Assembly (NCBI RefSeq): GCF_000766145.1 | Contig: NZ_JNFB01000024.1 | Coordinates: 124,001-188,000 of the forward strand | Direction of reading: 5' to 3' | Source: Paenilisteria newyorkensis | GTDB lineage: Bacteria; Bacillota; Bacilli; Lactobacillales; Listeriaceae | Length of the DNA stretch: 64,000 nt | Shown: positions 43,238-54,833 of the stretch, piece by piece | Position numbering within the stretch: position 1 is the stretch's first letter | Layout: each line of letters starts with the position of its first letter | Translations under genes and position numbers: made by a program | Notes under the pieces: generated by a model | What the model was told of the DNA's origin: nothing | Database searches by the model: none | What the model saw: the letters and a program-made list of their open reading frames with translations, nothing else

Positions 43238-44779
43238 ATGAGAAAAAGAATGATAAAAGCGCTGGTTATCAGTTTGTCGTTGAGTTTGGTTATAGCAACC
43301 GTGCCCCCGAAAGAAGTTGTGAGAGCGGAAGAAACTGTGGTACCAAGCAAAGGTGATTCTGCGGTAGAACAGGATTTACCAGAAGGACAGTTTGCTCGAT
43401 TATTGAAAGCAACTGCTGCAAGTACTGTAAAAATGACGGTGCCGATTGCTAAGAGTTATGCTTTGGACGGTAGTTCAAATAAGGGATATCTGGATATTAG
43501 ATGGCAAGCGATGACGGGAGCTATTGGATACAAAGTTGGGCTGTTTAACGGTGTTACGTATGATTTTGTAGATGTCGGGAACGTGCTTAATTGGTCAACG
43601 AAAGGACAGGGTGTTTGGCCAACAGCTAGTGAGATTAGCGATGGAAAATATGCTTTACATACGGATGGCAAGGGAACTGATTTGGTATTAGATCCTTCGA
43701 TAGTATACGCCAACGCTTATAAAGCAACGAAGAAAACCGATTATAGCTCGCGTCTAACGCATTTTGTACGTATTATTGCGGTTTATCCGGATGGTGATTC
43801 GGCGCCTTCTGATATTATTGCGCCGCGGATGCCGTTTGCAGATATTGATAATGTGAGTATCGTAATGCCGAAAGTTGATGAGAATTCTGGCGTCATTAGT
43901 ATGAGTTGGGATGCAGTGAATCAGGCGGTAGGTTACAAGGTTTGGCTGTTTGACGGGAAATCGTACCACGCATATGATGTAAAAAATGAGCTGGAGTGGA
44001 GTTCGCTTGAAAAAGGGATTTGGCCGACTAAAGATGAGATTGCGCGTGGTAAGAAAGGGCTTCATAATGACGGGGTGGGAACGGAGATAGCGGCTGATCC
44101 GACTCCTGTCTATCAACTGAACAATCCAAGCGCGGTAATAGGTACAGATTATCGTACACATGTGACAGCGTATGACGCGAACGGTGAAACAATTGCATTC
44201 CATCAAAATGAAAATAGTAGCGTGACGGAAAGCGATGCCTCGGAGCAAGTTGCTGCGAATTTGATTGAAGATATGGACCCGTATGTTAGTGTAAAAGATG
44301 GTTATTTTGATGTGGCTCCGATTCCAGCAACGTTGAAAGCAGAGTATGGTGCAGAGACGGTGCAAGCGATGGAAGATGGGATTGAGAAGATTAATGCAGA
44401 GGTAGCGGAGGATAAGGCAGTTATTGGGGCTGATGGAGTTGTGAGAAGTACTACAGATACTAATTTACTTCAAGCGAATCAGACTAAGTTTGTTTGGAGA
44501 TGGTGGGGAACATCATCCTATTATTCTAAGGCAAGAGCTGTTGAAGCAGCATATGCGTTTGCGGTCATTGCGGGGACGAATGGTGGAGCCTCATCGATTA
44601 AATCGCTCCTACCTAAATTTATTCGCTTCATTCCATTAACTGCATTCTTTGGGTTGAGCGCGGCATACTTTGGATTAATGTCAGCTAGTATTGCCCATAC
44701 TAATGCTAAAACAAATAGAGGCGTTATTTTGAATGTGACTTGGGCAGCTGTTTACTGGACCACGCCTCAAGGGAAATGA
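43238..44779 (+). CDS. secreted WapA-like repeat protein with hydrophobic C-terminal domain (candidate toxin)
   Basis: A 513-residue exported protein. A signal peptide (about 1-30, ending VRA) precedes two about 135-residue FnIII-like repeats (GYLDIRWQAMTGAIGYKVGLF and VISMSWDAVNQAVGYKVWLF, each followed by WSxxxxGxWPT and a LHxDGxGT segment). These match repeats of the B. subtilis wall-associated toxin WapA. After a linker (about 365-415) comes a tail with YYSKARAVEAAYAFAVIAG and FIPLTAFFGLSAAYFGLMSA, which could insert in membranes. No RHS/YD repeats are present. I infer an orphan delivery-plus-effector protein. ATG 43238 is chosen for its AAGGGAG site. Confidence 0.65.
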   Translation: MRKRMIKALVISLSLSLVIATVPPKEVVRAEETVVPSKGDSAVEQDLPEGQFARLLKATAASTVKMTVPIAKSYALDGSSNKGYLDIRWQAMTGAIGYKVGLFNGVTYDFVDVGNVLNWSTKGQGVWPTASEISDGKYALHTDGKGTDLVLDPSIVYANAYKATKKTDYSSRLTHFVRIIAVYPDGDSAPSDIIAPRMPFADIDNVSIVMPKVDENSGVISMSWDAVNQAVGYKVWLFDGKSYHAYDVKNELEWSSLEKGIWPTKDEIARGKKGLHNDGVGTEIAADPTPVYQLNNPSAVIGTDYRTHVTAYDANGETIAFHQNENSSVTESDASEQVAANLIEDMDPYVSVKDGYFDVAPIPATLKAEYGAETVQAMEDGIEKINAEVAEDKAVIGADGVVRSTTDTNLLQANQTKFVWRWWGTSSYYSKARAVEAAYAFAVIAGTNGGASSIKSLLPKFIRFIPLTAFFGLSAAYFGLMSASIAHTNAKTNRGVILNVTWAAVYWTTPQGK

Positions 44780-44782
44780 GTT

Positions 44783-44977
44783 ATGGAATCATTTGTGTTA
44801 TATAGTAACAGTATAGTAGCTATTCTGTTAGGAATCTCATCCCTGTTAATATCAACTCTATCGAAGAAAAATAGATATAAGAAATTTTGTGCACTGCTAA
44901 AAAAAACAATATATATTTTGTTTCCAATTCAAGTGATACTGCTGATAATCTTAGTGACATGGTTTATCAAACAATAA
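44783..44977 (+). CDS. two-helix membrane protein, candidate immunity protein
   Basis: A 64-residue protein with two hydrophobic helices (about 7-26 and 43-62) around a basic loop (KKNRYKKFCALLKK). It begins 4 nt after the upstream stop, with AAGGGA inside the end of the previous gene, so the two are translationally coupled. A tiny membrane protein directly behind a secreted protein with a hydrophobic C-terminal domain is the usual arrangement of bacteriocin or pore-toxin immunity genes. Function is inferred only from this. Confidence 0.55.
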   Translation: MESFVLYSNSIVAILLGISSLLISTLSKKNRYKKFCALLKKTIYILFPIQVILLIILVTWFIKQ

Positions 44978-45072
44978 TTTTTAATTTGGAAAGTCAGGAA
45001 AATTATCGGATTTGGAGAGTACAGTGTTATTAAACTCCTTGATTTGCTTGGATGTATTAAAAACTATATTTC

Positions 45073-45101
45073 AAGGCTTGTTTTCGTGCAAGCCTTTTTG
45101 A
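45073..45101 (+). terminator. intrinsic terminator
   Basis: AAGGCTTG (45073-45080) and CAAGCCTT (45089-45096) with TTTT. Confidence 0.8.
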
Positions 45102-45143
45102 GGTATAATGGCATACAAAGATTGGATAAAGGAGTATGACATA

Positions 45144-45800
45144 ATGCGATTTTATGAGGAAGATTTTGCGCTTTTTGATCGGGATTATTTTCAGTTTCGG
45201 CAAATGAAGGAGTTTACGCCGACGCTGGTGGAGAGTGTGAAGGCGGAATATAAGGCTAAGTGGGATGTTTGGAAGGATTTTGCGGCGTTGTGTCAGCGGG
45301 AAACGGTTGGTTTTGGGAAGCCGAAAGTGGAGAGTTGGACGAATGGTTGGCAGGTTCGGTCGCATTTTTGGGCGTATTATAAGGGGTTGTCGCGGCAGGA
45401 TTCGGCGAGTATGATTGCGATTTTGCTGAACAAGAATAATTTTCGGATTTATTTAGAGTGGCATGCGTATCGGAGTTCGGATTCGGTGACGAGTTATGAG
45501 GATCACGCGAAATGGGTCGCGTTTTTGCCGGAGTGGATTCGGGAGTTGGGAATTGATGTGCGGGAATATCGGGTTTGGACGTCGTATGAGGATGAGCCGG
45601 ATAATTTTGTGACGTTGGCGGATTATTTGGAGGATCCGGAACCGATTCTTGCACTCTTGGAAAATTCGAAAAAATGGCTGCGAATTGGGCGAATTATTCC
45701 GAGAGAGGAAGCGGTGAAATGTGTTGCTATGGAAGAGATTGTAAGGAAGTCGATGATGGAATTGGCGTATTTATACAGTAAGACGGAAAGCTTCGAATAA
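45144..45800 (+). CDS. HI_0552-like family protein, unknown function
   Basis: A 218-residue soluble protein rich in Trp and acidic residues (FYEEDFALFDRDYFQFRQMK, WAYYKGLSRQDSASMIAILLN, EWIRELGIDVREYRVW). It resembles the HI_0552 family, whose function is not established. ATG 45144 has AAAGGAG about 10 nt upstream; TATAAT at 45104-45109 is the probable -10. It stands alone between a terminator and the licT promoter. Confidence 0.6.
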   Translation: MRFYEEDFALFDRDYFQFRQMKEFTPTLVESVKAEYKAKWDVWKDFAALCQRETVGFGKPKVESWTNGWQVRSHFWAYYKGLSRQDSASMIAILLNKNNFRIYLEWHAYRSSDSVTSYEDHAKWVAFLPEWIRELGIDVREYRVWTSYEDEPDNFVTLADYLEDPEPILALLENSKKWLRIGRIIPREEAVKCVAMEEIVRKSMMELAYLYSKTESFE

Positions 45801-45815
45801 ATTTGAAAAATTCCG

Positions 45816-45845
45816 TTGACAGCGCTTTCGAAATGGTGCTATACT
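45816..45845 (+). promoter_or_regulatory. licT promoter with cre-like site
   Basis: TTGACA (45816-45821), an 18-bp spacer and TATACT (45840-45845). TGACAGCGCTTTCG (45817-45830) over the -35 resembles a CcpA cre site. Confidence 0.65.
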
Positions 45846-45859
45846 TAGGCATAGGAAAA

Positions 45860-45951
45860 GGATTGTTACTGATTCGATCAGGCATTACCAACATCGACGG
45901 GGGAGCACGTATTGGAGTACGTGTGGCTGCGTGTGATATTGGTATTTTTTT
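45860..45951 (+). promoter_or_regulatory. RAT antiterminator and terminator before licT
   Basis: GGATTGTTACTG at 45860, with the rest of the ribonucleic antiterminator to 45889, fits the BglG/LicT-binding hairpin. Its 3' end overlaps a terminator stem (TACCAACATC 45886-45895 with GATATTGGTA 45935-45944) followed by seven T. LicT bound to the RAT would prevent termination, so licT autoregulates. Confidence 0.85.
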
Positions 45952-45976
45952 CGTCCATGAAAGCGAGGAGGCTTCT

Positions 45977-46825
45977 ATGAAGATTATTAAAGCGATTAAT
46001 AATAATGTTGCTCTGGCGGTGAATGAGCAGGGACATGAGCTCGTGATAATGGGCAAGGGTGTTGGATTCCAGAAGAAGATGGATGATATTATTGATGATG
46101 CGGTGATTGAGAAGGTTTTTGTTTTAGAAACGGACGAGTTGTCTGAGAAATTGATGGACTTACTTGGCGAAATTCCAGCGATTCATTTGGAAATAGCGGA
46201 TGAAATTGTGAATTATGCGAAGGAAAATTTTGATGCGAAAATCAGTGATAATGTGTATTTAACGCTCACGGATCATATTAGTTTTGCGATTGCGCGTCAT
46301 GAAAAAGGGATGCTGATTCGCAATGTGATGTTGTGGGAAATCAAGAAGTTTTACAAGGATGAGTTTAAGATTGGTCTGAAGGCGCTGGAGATTATTAAGG
46401 AGCGGCTCGGGATTCAGCTTGGTGAGGATGAGGGTGGGTTTATTGCGCTGCATATTGTGAATGCGCGGACGGATGGTCAGGCGATGAAGACAACGGTTGA
46501 TATGACGCAGGTTGTGCAGGATGTGCTGAACATTGTGACGTACCATTTTAATGTGGTGTTGGATGAGTCGTCTCTGAATTATACGCGTTTTGTGACGCAT
46601 TTGCAGTATTTTGCGCAGCGGCTTTTGCGGAATGAGATTGTGGATTCTGGCGATGATTTTCTGTTTGATCAGGTGCAGGTGAAATATCCAGAGAGCTTTG
46701 CGTGTACGGGAAAAATTGACGCGTATTTGCAAAAGGCGCATCACGCTACGCTTACGAAGGATGAACGGGTGTATTTAACGCTTCATATTCACCGGGTGAC
46801 GGAGCGGAATCGGACAAATGAATAA
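45977..46825 (+). CDS. licT: BglG/LicT-family transcriptional antiterminator
   Basis: A 282-residue RNA-binding antiterminator. The N-terminal CAT domain (1-55; MKIIKAINNNVALAVNEQGH, MGKGVGFQKK) binds RAT hairpins. Two PRD domains follow (about 65-170 and 175-282), with conserved His in LTDHISFAIAR, GFIALHIVNAR and LTLHIHRV as phosphorylation sites for HPr and the beta-glucoside PTS. GAGGAGG precedes ATG 45977; longer frames upstream would cover the RAT element and are not coding. It should control its own gene and the downstream beta-glucoside genes through the second RAT at 46843. Confidence 0.93.
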   Translation: MKIIKAINNNVALAVNEQGHELVIMGKGVGFQKKMDDIIDDAVIEKVFVLETDELSEKLMDLLGEIPAIHLEIADEIVNYAKENFDAKISDNVYLTLTDHISFAIARHEKGMLIRNVMLWEIKKFYKDEFKIGLKALEIIKERLGIQLGEDEGGFIALHIVNARTDGQAMKTTVDMTQVVQDVLNIVTYHFNVVLDESSLNYTRFVTHLQYFAQRLLRNEIVDSGDDFLFDQVQVKYPESFACTGKIDAYLQKAHHATLTKDERVYLTLHIHRVTERNRTNE

Positions 46826-46842
46826 GATGGCAATCAAATGAA

Positions 46843-46872
46843 GGATTGTTACTGGTGCGACCAGGCATAACC
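46843..46872 (+). promoter_or_regulatory. second RAT site, after licT
   Basis: GGATTGTTACTG then GTGCGACCAGGCATAACC, the same hairpin class as the RAT before licT. A T-run (46889-46894) follows, though the terminator stem is not clear. It places genes downstream of licT under antitermination control. Confidence 0.75.
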
Positions 46873-46977
46873 TAGATTGATGGCAAGAACGGGGCATATT
46901 TTTTGTGCTCGGGATTGTTGTTGGTTTGGGTTTTTGCTATTAGGGGATTTCCGGGCTTTTATGGTTTTCTGGTTTCG

Positions 46978-47103
46978 CGCCTTCGGATCTAGCTTCAACG
47001 GCTAACTCCTCGAAAACTTCACGCCCTCCATAAAAATCAAAAGCAGATTTTTACTGCGGCCGCTCCAGTTTTTTTCGGAGCTGAACGAGCCGTTTCAGCT
47101 TTT
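46978..47103 (+). repeat. palindromic repeat family A, copy 2
   Basis: About 120 bp, with arms AACGGCT and AGCCGTT and shared blocks CTCGAAAACTTCACG and GCTCCAGTTTTTTTCGG. Confidence 0.75.
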
Positions 47104-47106
47104 CAG

Positions 47107-47225
47107 TGATCTAGCTTCACGCGCTAGTCTCTCGGAAATTTCGTGGCCTCCGCAAAAACCAAATGAAGGTTTTCACTGCGCCCTCTAACAATTTCTTTCG
47201 AGCCTAACGAGCGCGTTCAGCTTTT
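47107..47225 (+). repeat. palindromic repeat family A, copy 3
   Basis: Arms ACGCGC and GCGCGT differ from copy 2 yet still pair. The interior is more diverged (CTCGGAAATTTCGTGG). Confidence 0.7.
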
Positions 47226-47228
47226 CGT

Positions 47229-47259
47229 TTGACCTGCAATGCATTACACAGTTTACACT
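47229..47259 (+). promoter_or_regulatory. promoter with TGCAATGCATTACA operator
   Basis: TTGACC (47229-47234), a 19-bp spacer and TACACT (47254-47259). The spacer holds TGCAATGCATTACA (47235-47248), nearly the same palindrome as at 49687-49700 before the second GH1 gene. Confidence 0.5.
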
Positions 47260-47267
47260 TGTTTTAG

Positions 47268-48023
<756 letters not shown>

Positions 48024-48028
48024 TATAG

Positions 48029-49630
<1,602 letters not shown>

Positions 49631-49635
49631 AACAC

Positions 49636-49676
49636 GAGCCGGACTGCAAAAATTATTTTGTGGTTCGGCTTATTTT
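49636..49676 (+). terminator. terminator after the first GH1 gene
   Basis: GAGCCGGACTGCAAAA pairs with TTTTGTGGTTCGGCTT, followed by ATTTT. Confidence 0.7.
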
Positions 49677-49680
49677 AGGC

Positions 49681-49711
49681 TTGCTCTGTAATGCATTACA
49701 TGAAGTATAAT
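49681..49711 (+). promoter_or_regulatory. promoter with TGTAATGCATTACA operator
   Basis: TTGCTC (49681-49686), a 19-bp spacer and TATAAT (49706-49711). The perfect 14-bp palindrome TGTAATGCATTACA (49687-49700) fills most of the spacer, so its cognate protein probably represses. Confidence 0.6.
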
Positions 49712-49721
49712 CAAAATGTAA

Positions 49722-51209
<1,488 letters not shown>

Positions 51210-51213
51210 TTTG

Positions 51214-51250
51214 GAAAAGAGGTTGGCTGGTTTTGTGGCTAATCTCTTTT
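51214..51250 (+). terminator. terminator after the second GH1 gene
   Basis: AAGAGGTTGGC pairs with GCTAATCTCTT (one mismatch), followed by T. Confidence 0.75.
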
Positions 51251-51256
51251 TTGCCT

Positions 51257-51292
51257 TGATTAACGGTGGCGTTTGCGTTACATTAAACGTAA
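51257..51292 (+). promoter_or_regulatory. TetR gene promoter with inverted repeat
   Basis: TTGATT (51257-51262), a 16-bp spacer and TACATT (51279-51284). TTACATTAAACGTAA (51278-51292) overlaps the -10 and could be an autoregulatory operator. Confidence 0.4.
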
Positions 51293-51318
51293 TAGCGCAA
51301 CGGAAAGCAGGGTTTGAA

Positions 51319-51846
51319 ATGAAGAGACAGGAACTAATTGATGCAGCAATACAGGTAATTCAGGAAGATGGCGTACATCAGCTAAGCTTGGCTAAAATCG
51401 CTGAAAAAGTCGGAATCACGAAACCTGCCATCTTCTATCATTTTAAAAATAAACAGGATTTAATGATGGCTTTGACGTACTTCACGGTTGCGGAGTATGA
51501 ACAAACAATCGCAGAGGAATTCGAAAGACTACCGGAAAATGATACTTTGCGTCACGTCCATGCTTTTTTGAAGGGGAATTTGCGTCAATTAAATGATTCT
51601 GAGTTGATTAAGGTACACGCGGCTTCGATGGAGGTTCTCGTTTCGAATGATGAGGCAACGGCGGTTTGGCGGGACATCTATAATCGGGAACTTGCGAAAA
51701 TGACTCCGGAGATTGGCGTCGTGCGTGCGGATTTGCTCAGTGTGGCGCTAGATGGCATGTGGTATGGGGCTATGTGCGGAGTCTGGGACGCCAAACGTGC
51801 GGAATCGGTCATTACATATTTGGAGAAAATCATAGAGCAGGATTAA
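51319..51846 (+). CDS. TetR-family transcriptional regulator
   Basis: A 175-residue repressor. The N-terminal helix-turn-helix (about 1-47; RQELIDAAIQVIQEDGVHQL, IAEKVGITKPAIFYHFKNKQDLM) is typical of TetR/AcrR proteins. The C-terminal ligand-binding part ends in GMWYGAMCGVWD. Target and ligand are unknown. ATG 51319 is the first sensible start, although its ribosome-binding site is weak. It lies between the GH1 genes and the MarR gene. Confidence 0.85.
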   Translation: MKRQELIDAAIQVIQEDGVHQLSLAKIAEKVGITKPAIFYHFKNKQDLMMALTYFTVAEYEQTIAEEFERLPENDTLRHVHAFLKGNLRQLNDSELIKVHAASMEVLVSNDEATAVWRDIYNRELAKMTPEIGVVRADLLSVALDGMWYGAMCGVWDAKRAESVITYLEKIIEQD

Positions 51847-51863
51847 ATAGTTGCTTTTTTTAT

Positions 51864-51879
51864 AGTTTAGAACTAAACT
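51864..51879. promoter_or_regulatory. MarR-type operator
   Basis: AGTTTAG-AA-CTAAACT, a perfect inverted repeat 22 bp before the MarR start; a likely autoregulatory site. Confidence 0.6.
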
Positions 51880-51900
51880 AATGGTGAGGAGGGGATTCCC

Positions 51901-52317
51901 TTGGTGAAAAAAGAGCAACGGTTAGGCGTATTACTTTGGTTTAGGCTCAGCAGATTTTATAACCGTAATATTAAATTGACCAACCAAAATCTCAAAAAAG
52001 CGAATCTCTCGATGGCACAGTTTGACGTGATTGCTCAAATTGGTTTGGAGGGCGAAAGTACGCAGAAGTCGCTTGCAGACAGGCTTGTGGTGACCAAAGG
52101 CAATATCACGCAACTACTTGTGAAATTGGAAGAGCAGGGCTTGATTTGTAGACGAAAGCAGGGCAAGGAGAAGTACATTGCTTTGACGGAGCAGGGTAAG
52201 GCGTGTTATTTGGAAAACGTGCCAGTGCAAGAGGCGTTTCAGCAAGAGCAATTCGGCAAGTTAACACGTGACGAACAGAAACAATTGCTTAGTTTGTTAA
52301 AAAAATTAGATGATTAG
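51901..52317 (+). CDS. MarR-family regulator
   Basis: A 138-residue winged-helix repressor (LSMAQFDVIAQIGLEGESTQKSL, recognition helix VTKGNITQLLVKLEEQGLI, wing RRKQGKEKYIALTEQG). It lies 14 nt before the MhqO-like dioxygenase gene, an arrangement like B. subtilis MhqR with its quinone/hydroquinone detoxification genes. I infer that it senses electrophiles or a related ligand. TTG 51901 is 8 nt from GGAGG; GTG 51904 is the alternative. Confidence 0.85.
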   Translation: MVKKEQRLGVLLWFRLSRFYNRNIKLTNQNLKKANLSMAQFDVIAQIGLEGESTQKSLADRLVVTKGNITQLLVKLEEQGLICRRKQGKEKYIALTEQGKACYLENVPVQEAFQQEQFGKLTRDEQKQLLSLLKKLDD

Positions 52318-52331
52318 TGAGGAGTGGCGAG

Positions 52332-53291
52332 ATGGAATTAAGAGGAATACATCATATTTCGATTATCACGGAGAATGCACGGGCTAATTTCGATTTTTAT
52401 ACGAAGGTTTTGGGATTGCGGTTAGTGAAAAAAACGGTGAATCAGGATGATCCGTACACATATCATTTGTATTATGCGGATGAGATTGGAAATCCAGGTA
52501 CGACGGTTACGTTTTTTGAAATTCCACGGGCGAATCGGGGAAGTAAGGGATATAATTCGATTGCGCGAATGGGGCTACGAGTGCCGAATGATGAGGCGCT
52601 AGCTTATTGGGAAGAGCGTTTAACATTGTTTCACGTGAAACATGAGGGCGTTTATGAACAGTTTGATCGCAAGGTTTTAGATTTTGAAGATGTGGATGGA
52701 CTGGCGATTCAGCTTATTTCTGATCAACGTAATAAAGGCGTTGCTGGTGGGAATCCGTGGCAGGATAGTCCGGTTCCTGTTGAATTTGCGATTACTGGGC
52801 TTGGTCCGGTTCTATTTTCGACATTGAAAAAAGAGAAGACGGACCGTGTGTTGACGAAAATTCTGGGATTCGATCGGATTGGTGCATATGAGGACGATGA
52901 GCGTTTAGTGACAGTGTTCCAAGTAGGTGAAGGTGGGTCCGGCGCGGAGGTTCAGTTGGAGGCTAATTTCAAAGATCCGCATGCTGTCGAGGGAATTGGC
53001 AGTGTACATCATGTGGCGTTTCGCGTGGCTGATGATGCAGAGTTGCGCGATTGGGTGACGTATATTCAAGATTTAGGATACCCGAATTCTGGTTTTGTGG
53101 ATCGTCATTATTTCCATTCGCTTTATTTTAGAGAGGAAAATGGTATTTTGATTGAGCTTGCGACGGATGGACCAGGCTTTAAGACGGATTTTGCGAAGGA
53201 ACATGGCACGTATGTGGAGCTTCCACCCGCATTGGAGGAGCGTCGAGCAGATATTGAGGCGCATTTGACGGAGCTTGATAGTGATAAATAA
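52332..53291 (+). CDS. ring-cleaving dioxygenase, MhqO-like (VOC family)
   Basis: A 319-residue protein with two glyoxalase/VOC units (about 1-150 and 155-300). It starts ELRGIHHISIITENARANFDFY. Metal-ligand candidates are His in GIHHISI, His in VHHVAFRV and Glu in GILIELATDGPGF. The family (MhqO/MhqA) is thought to open hydroquinone or catechol-type rings in quinone stress. GAGGAG precedes ATG 52332. The gene contains a perfect parS site at codons for LFHVKH. It is probably co-transcribed with the MarR gene. Confidence 0.88.
   Translation: MELRGIHHISIITENARANFDFYTKVLGLRLVKKTVNQDDPYTYHLYYADEIGNPGTTVTFFEIPRANRGSKGYNSIARMGLRVPNDEALAYWEERLTLFHVKHEGVYEQFDRKVLDFEDVDGLAIQLISDQRNKGVAGGNPWQDSPVPVEFAITGLGPVLFSTLKKEKTDRVLTKILGFDRIGAYEDDERLVTVFQVGEGGSGAEVQLEANFKDPHAVEGIGSVHHVAFRVADDAELRDWVTYIQDLGYPNSGFVDRHYFHSLYFREENGILIELATDGPGFKTDFAKEHGTYVELPPALEERRADIEAHLTELDSDK
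52627..52642. promoter_or_regulatory. parS site 5, inside the dioxygenase gene
   Basis: TGTTTCACGTGAAACA, identical to sites 1-3, within the coding sequence. Confidence 0.9.
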
Positions 53292-53355
53292 TAATGGTAA
53301 AAGACAGCAGTATCTATTATGATAGGGGTAACATAATAATAGGCGGTGAAACAAT

Positions 53356-54126
53356 ATGACGGAAAACAGGTATGAAGGCATAGCCAACAAGGACTGTCCT
53401 AATTTAGAACGATTTTTAGTATCTAGTAAGCATGACGTTCCAGCCATGTTGATTTTTCAGGGTGGTGGTTATGGAAATCGGACGGAGCGTGAGGGTAAGC
53501 CTGTCGCGGAATGGTTGAATAGTATTGGAATTGCAGCGTTTATCGTGAATTATCGGGTGGCGCCGCATAAACATCCTGTTCCTTTGGAGGATGCAAAATG
53601 GGCGATGCGAATGGTGCGACATCGTGCGGAGGAATGGGGCGTGGACCCGAACCGGATTGGTGCGATTGGCTTCTCGGCTGGTGGGCACTTGGCTTCGACT
53701 TTGGCGACACATGTAGATGAAGGGCGACCTGACGCGGAAGATCCGATGCATCAATATAGTACGCGTCCTGATGTGTTGATATTGGCGTATCCAGTCATCA
53801 CGATGCGAGCGCAGACGCATAAAGGTAGTTTGCATAACTTGTTGGGAGAAACGCCAACGAAGCAGCAGATTTTGGAACTTTCGAATGAGTTACACGTGAC
53901 AAATCACACGCCACCGACTTTTTTGTGGCATACGGAAGAAGATCAGTCGGTGCCAGTGGACAATAGTTTTATTTTTGCGGCGGCGCTTAGAAGGCATAAT
54001 GTGCCACACTCGGTTCATACGTTTGAGCAAGGTAGGCATGGGCTTGGGATGGCGAAGGATAATCAGGAGGCGCGAATTTGGCCGGAACTGTGTGAAAATT
54101 GGTTAAAAGTGCGAAACTTCATTTAA
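53356..54126 (+). CDS. alpha/beta-hydrolase (esterase)
   Basis: A 256-residue alpha/beta-hydrolase. An oxyanion-hole-like LIFQGGGYG (about 35), the nucleophile motif IGFSAGGHLA (Ser about 116), Asp in HTEEDQSVPV and His in EQGRHGLGMA give a complete triad. It resembles BD-FAE/acetyl-esterase-type enzymes. The substrate is unknown; position after the MhqO-like gene suggests it may belong to the same detoxification group, but 64 bp and no shared motif leave that open. Confidence 0.82.
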   Translation: MTENRYEGIANKDCPNLERFLVSSKHDVPAMLIFQGGGYGNRTEREGKPVAEWLNSIGIAAFIVNYRVAPHKHPVPLEDAKWAMRMVRHRAEEWGVDPNRIGAIGFSAGGHLASTLATHVDEGRPDAEDPMHQYSTRPDVLILAYPVITMRAQTHKGSLHNLLGETPTKQQILELSNELHVTNHTPPTFLWHTEEDQSVPVDNSFIFAAALRRHNVPHSVHTFEQGRHGLGMAKDNQEARIWPELCENWLKVRNFI

Positions 54127-54184
54127 CTTTCCGCGAAACAGTGGTACAATTTTAGTGGAGAGTTAATTTGGAGGAGGCAATATT

Positions 54185-54829
54185 TTGGGTAAACGCACTT
54201 TTTATTTTGTACGTCATGGTAAAACGGAGTGGAACTTGGCTAGGAGAATGCAGGGTTGGGGCGATTCGCCATTGATTGAAGAAGGTATTAATGGTGCGAT
54301 TGCAACAGGGGAAGCATTGCGAGATGTGGACTTTACGGCTGTTTATTCTAGCCCAAGTAAGCGCACGGTGGACACGACTGGGTATATTATTGGTGATCGA
54401 GATATAGATGTCAAAACGCTTGATGGCCTTCGCGAAATGAGTTTTGGAATTTGGGAAGGCGAGCGTTTTGTTGATATTACGGAGAATTATGGGGAAGAGT
54501 ACGCGATGATGCTGGATAATCCGGCAACATATGAGGCGAATGTGAGTAAGGGTGAGACTTACTACCAAGTGAAGGAGCGCACAAAGCAAGCGGTGGAGCA
54601 GATTTTGGAGGAGCAACCGGAGGGCAATATTTTGGTCGTTTCACACGGAATGGCTTTGCGTGTCTTGATATTCGTTGCTTTGCAGGAGGCTGATTTACAG
54701 ACGCATCGCACGGAAACACCGCATATTTTGAATACGAGTGTCACGGTTGTGGAATACGAAAACGGCGAATTCCGCGTAGTTACGGCAAATGATACCGCTC
54801 ATCTTGAGGGTATAGTTGAAGGGGTTTAG
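54185..54829 (+). CDS. histidine phosphatase family protein
   Basis: A 214-residue cytoplasmic phosphoglycerate-mutase-like phosphatase. FYFVRHGKTEWNLARRMQGW has the catalytic His, YSSPSKRTVDTTGY the supporting Arg, LREMSFGIWEGERF the Glu and ILVVSHGMALRVL the second His. TTG 54185 follows GGAGGAGG. It lacks the lipoprotein signal of its relative at 32499-33317. The HAD gene starts 4 nt after its stop, so they form an operon. Confidence 0.88.
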   Translation: MGKRTFYFVRHGKTEWNLARRMQGWGDSPLIEEGINGAIATGEALRDVDFTAVYSSPSKRTVDTTGYIIGDRDIDVKTLDGLREMSFGIWEGERFVDITENYGEEYAMMLDNPATYEANVSKGETYYQVKERTKQAVEQILEEQPEGNILVVSHGMALRVLIFVALQEADLQTHRTETPHILNTSVTVVEYENGEFRVVTANDTAHLEGIVEGV

Positions 54830-54833
54830 ACGG

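Noticed and set aside
45803..45976. 58-residue N-terminal extension of LicT
   Set aside because: It covers the promoter spacer and -10, RAT hairpin and terminator; the conserved LicT start with GAGGAGG is at 45977.
53883..53907. Additional parS site
   Set aside because: TTACACGTGACAAA shares only the CACGTGA centre and departs from the consensus at several flanking positions.
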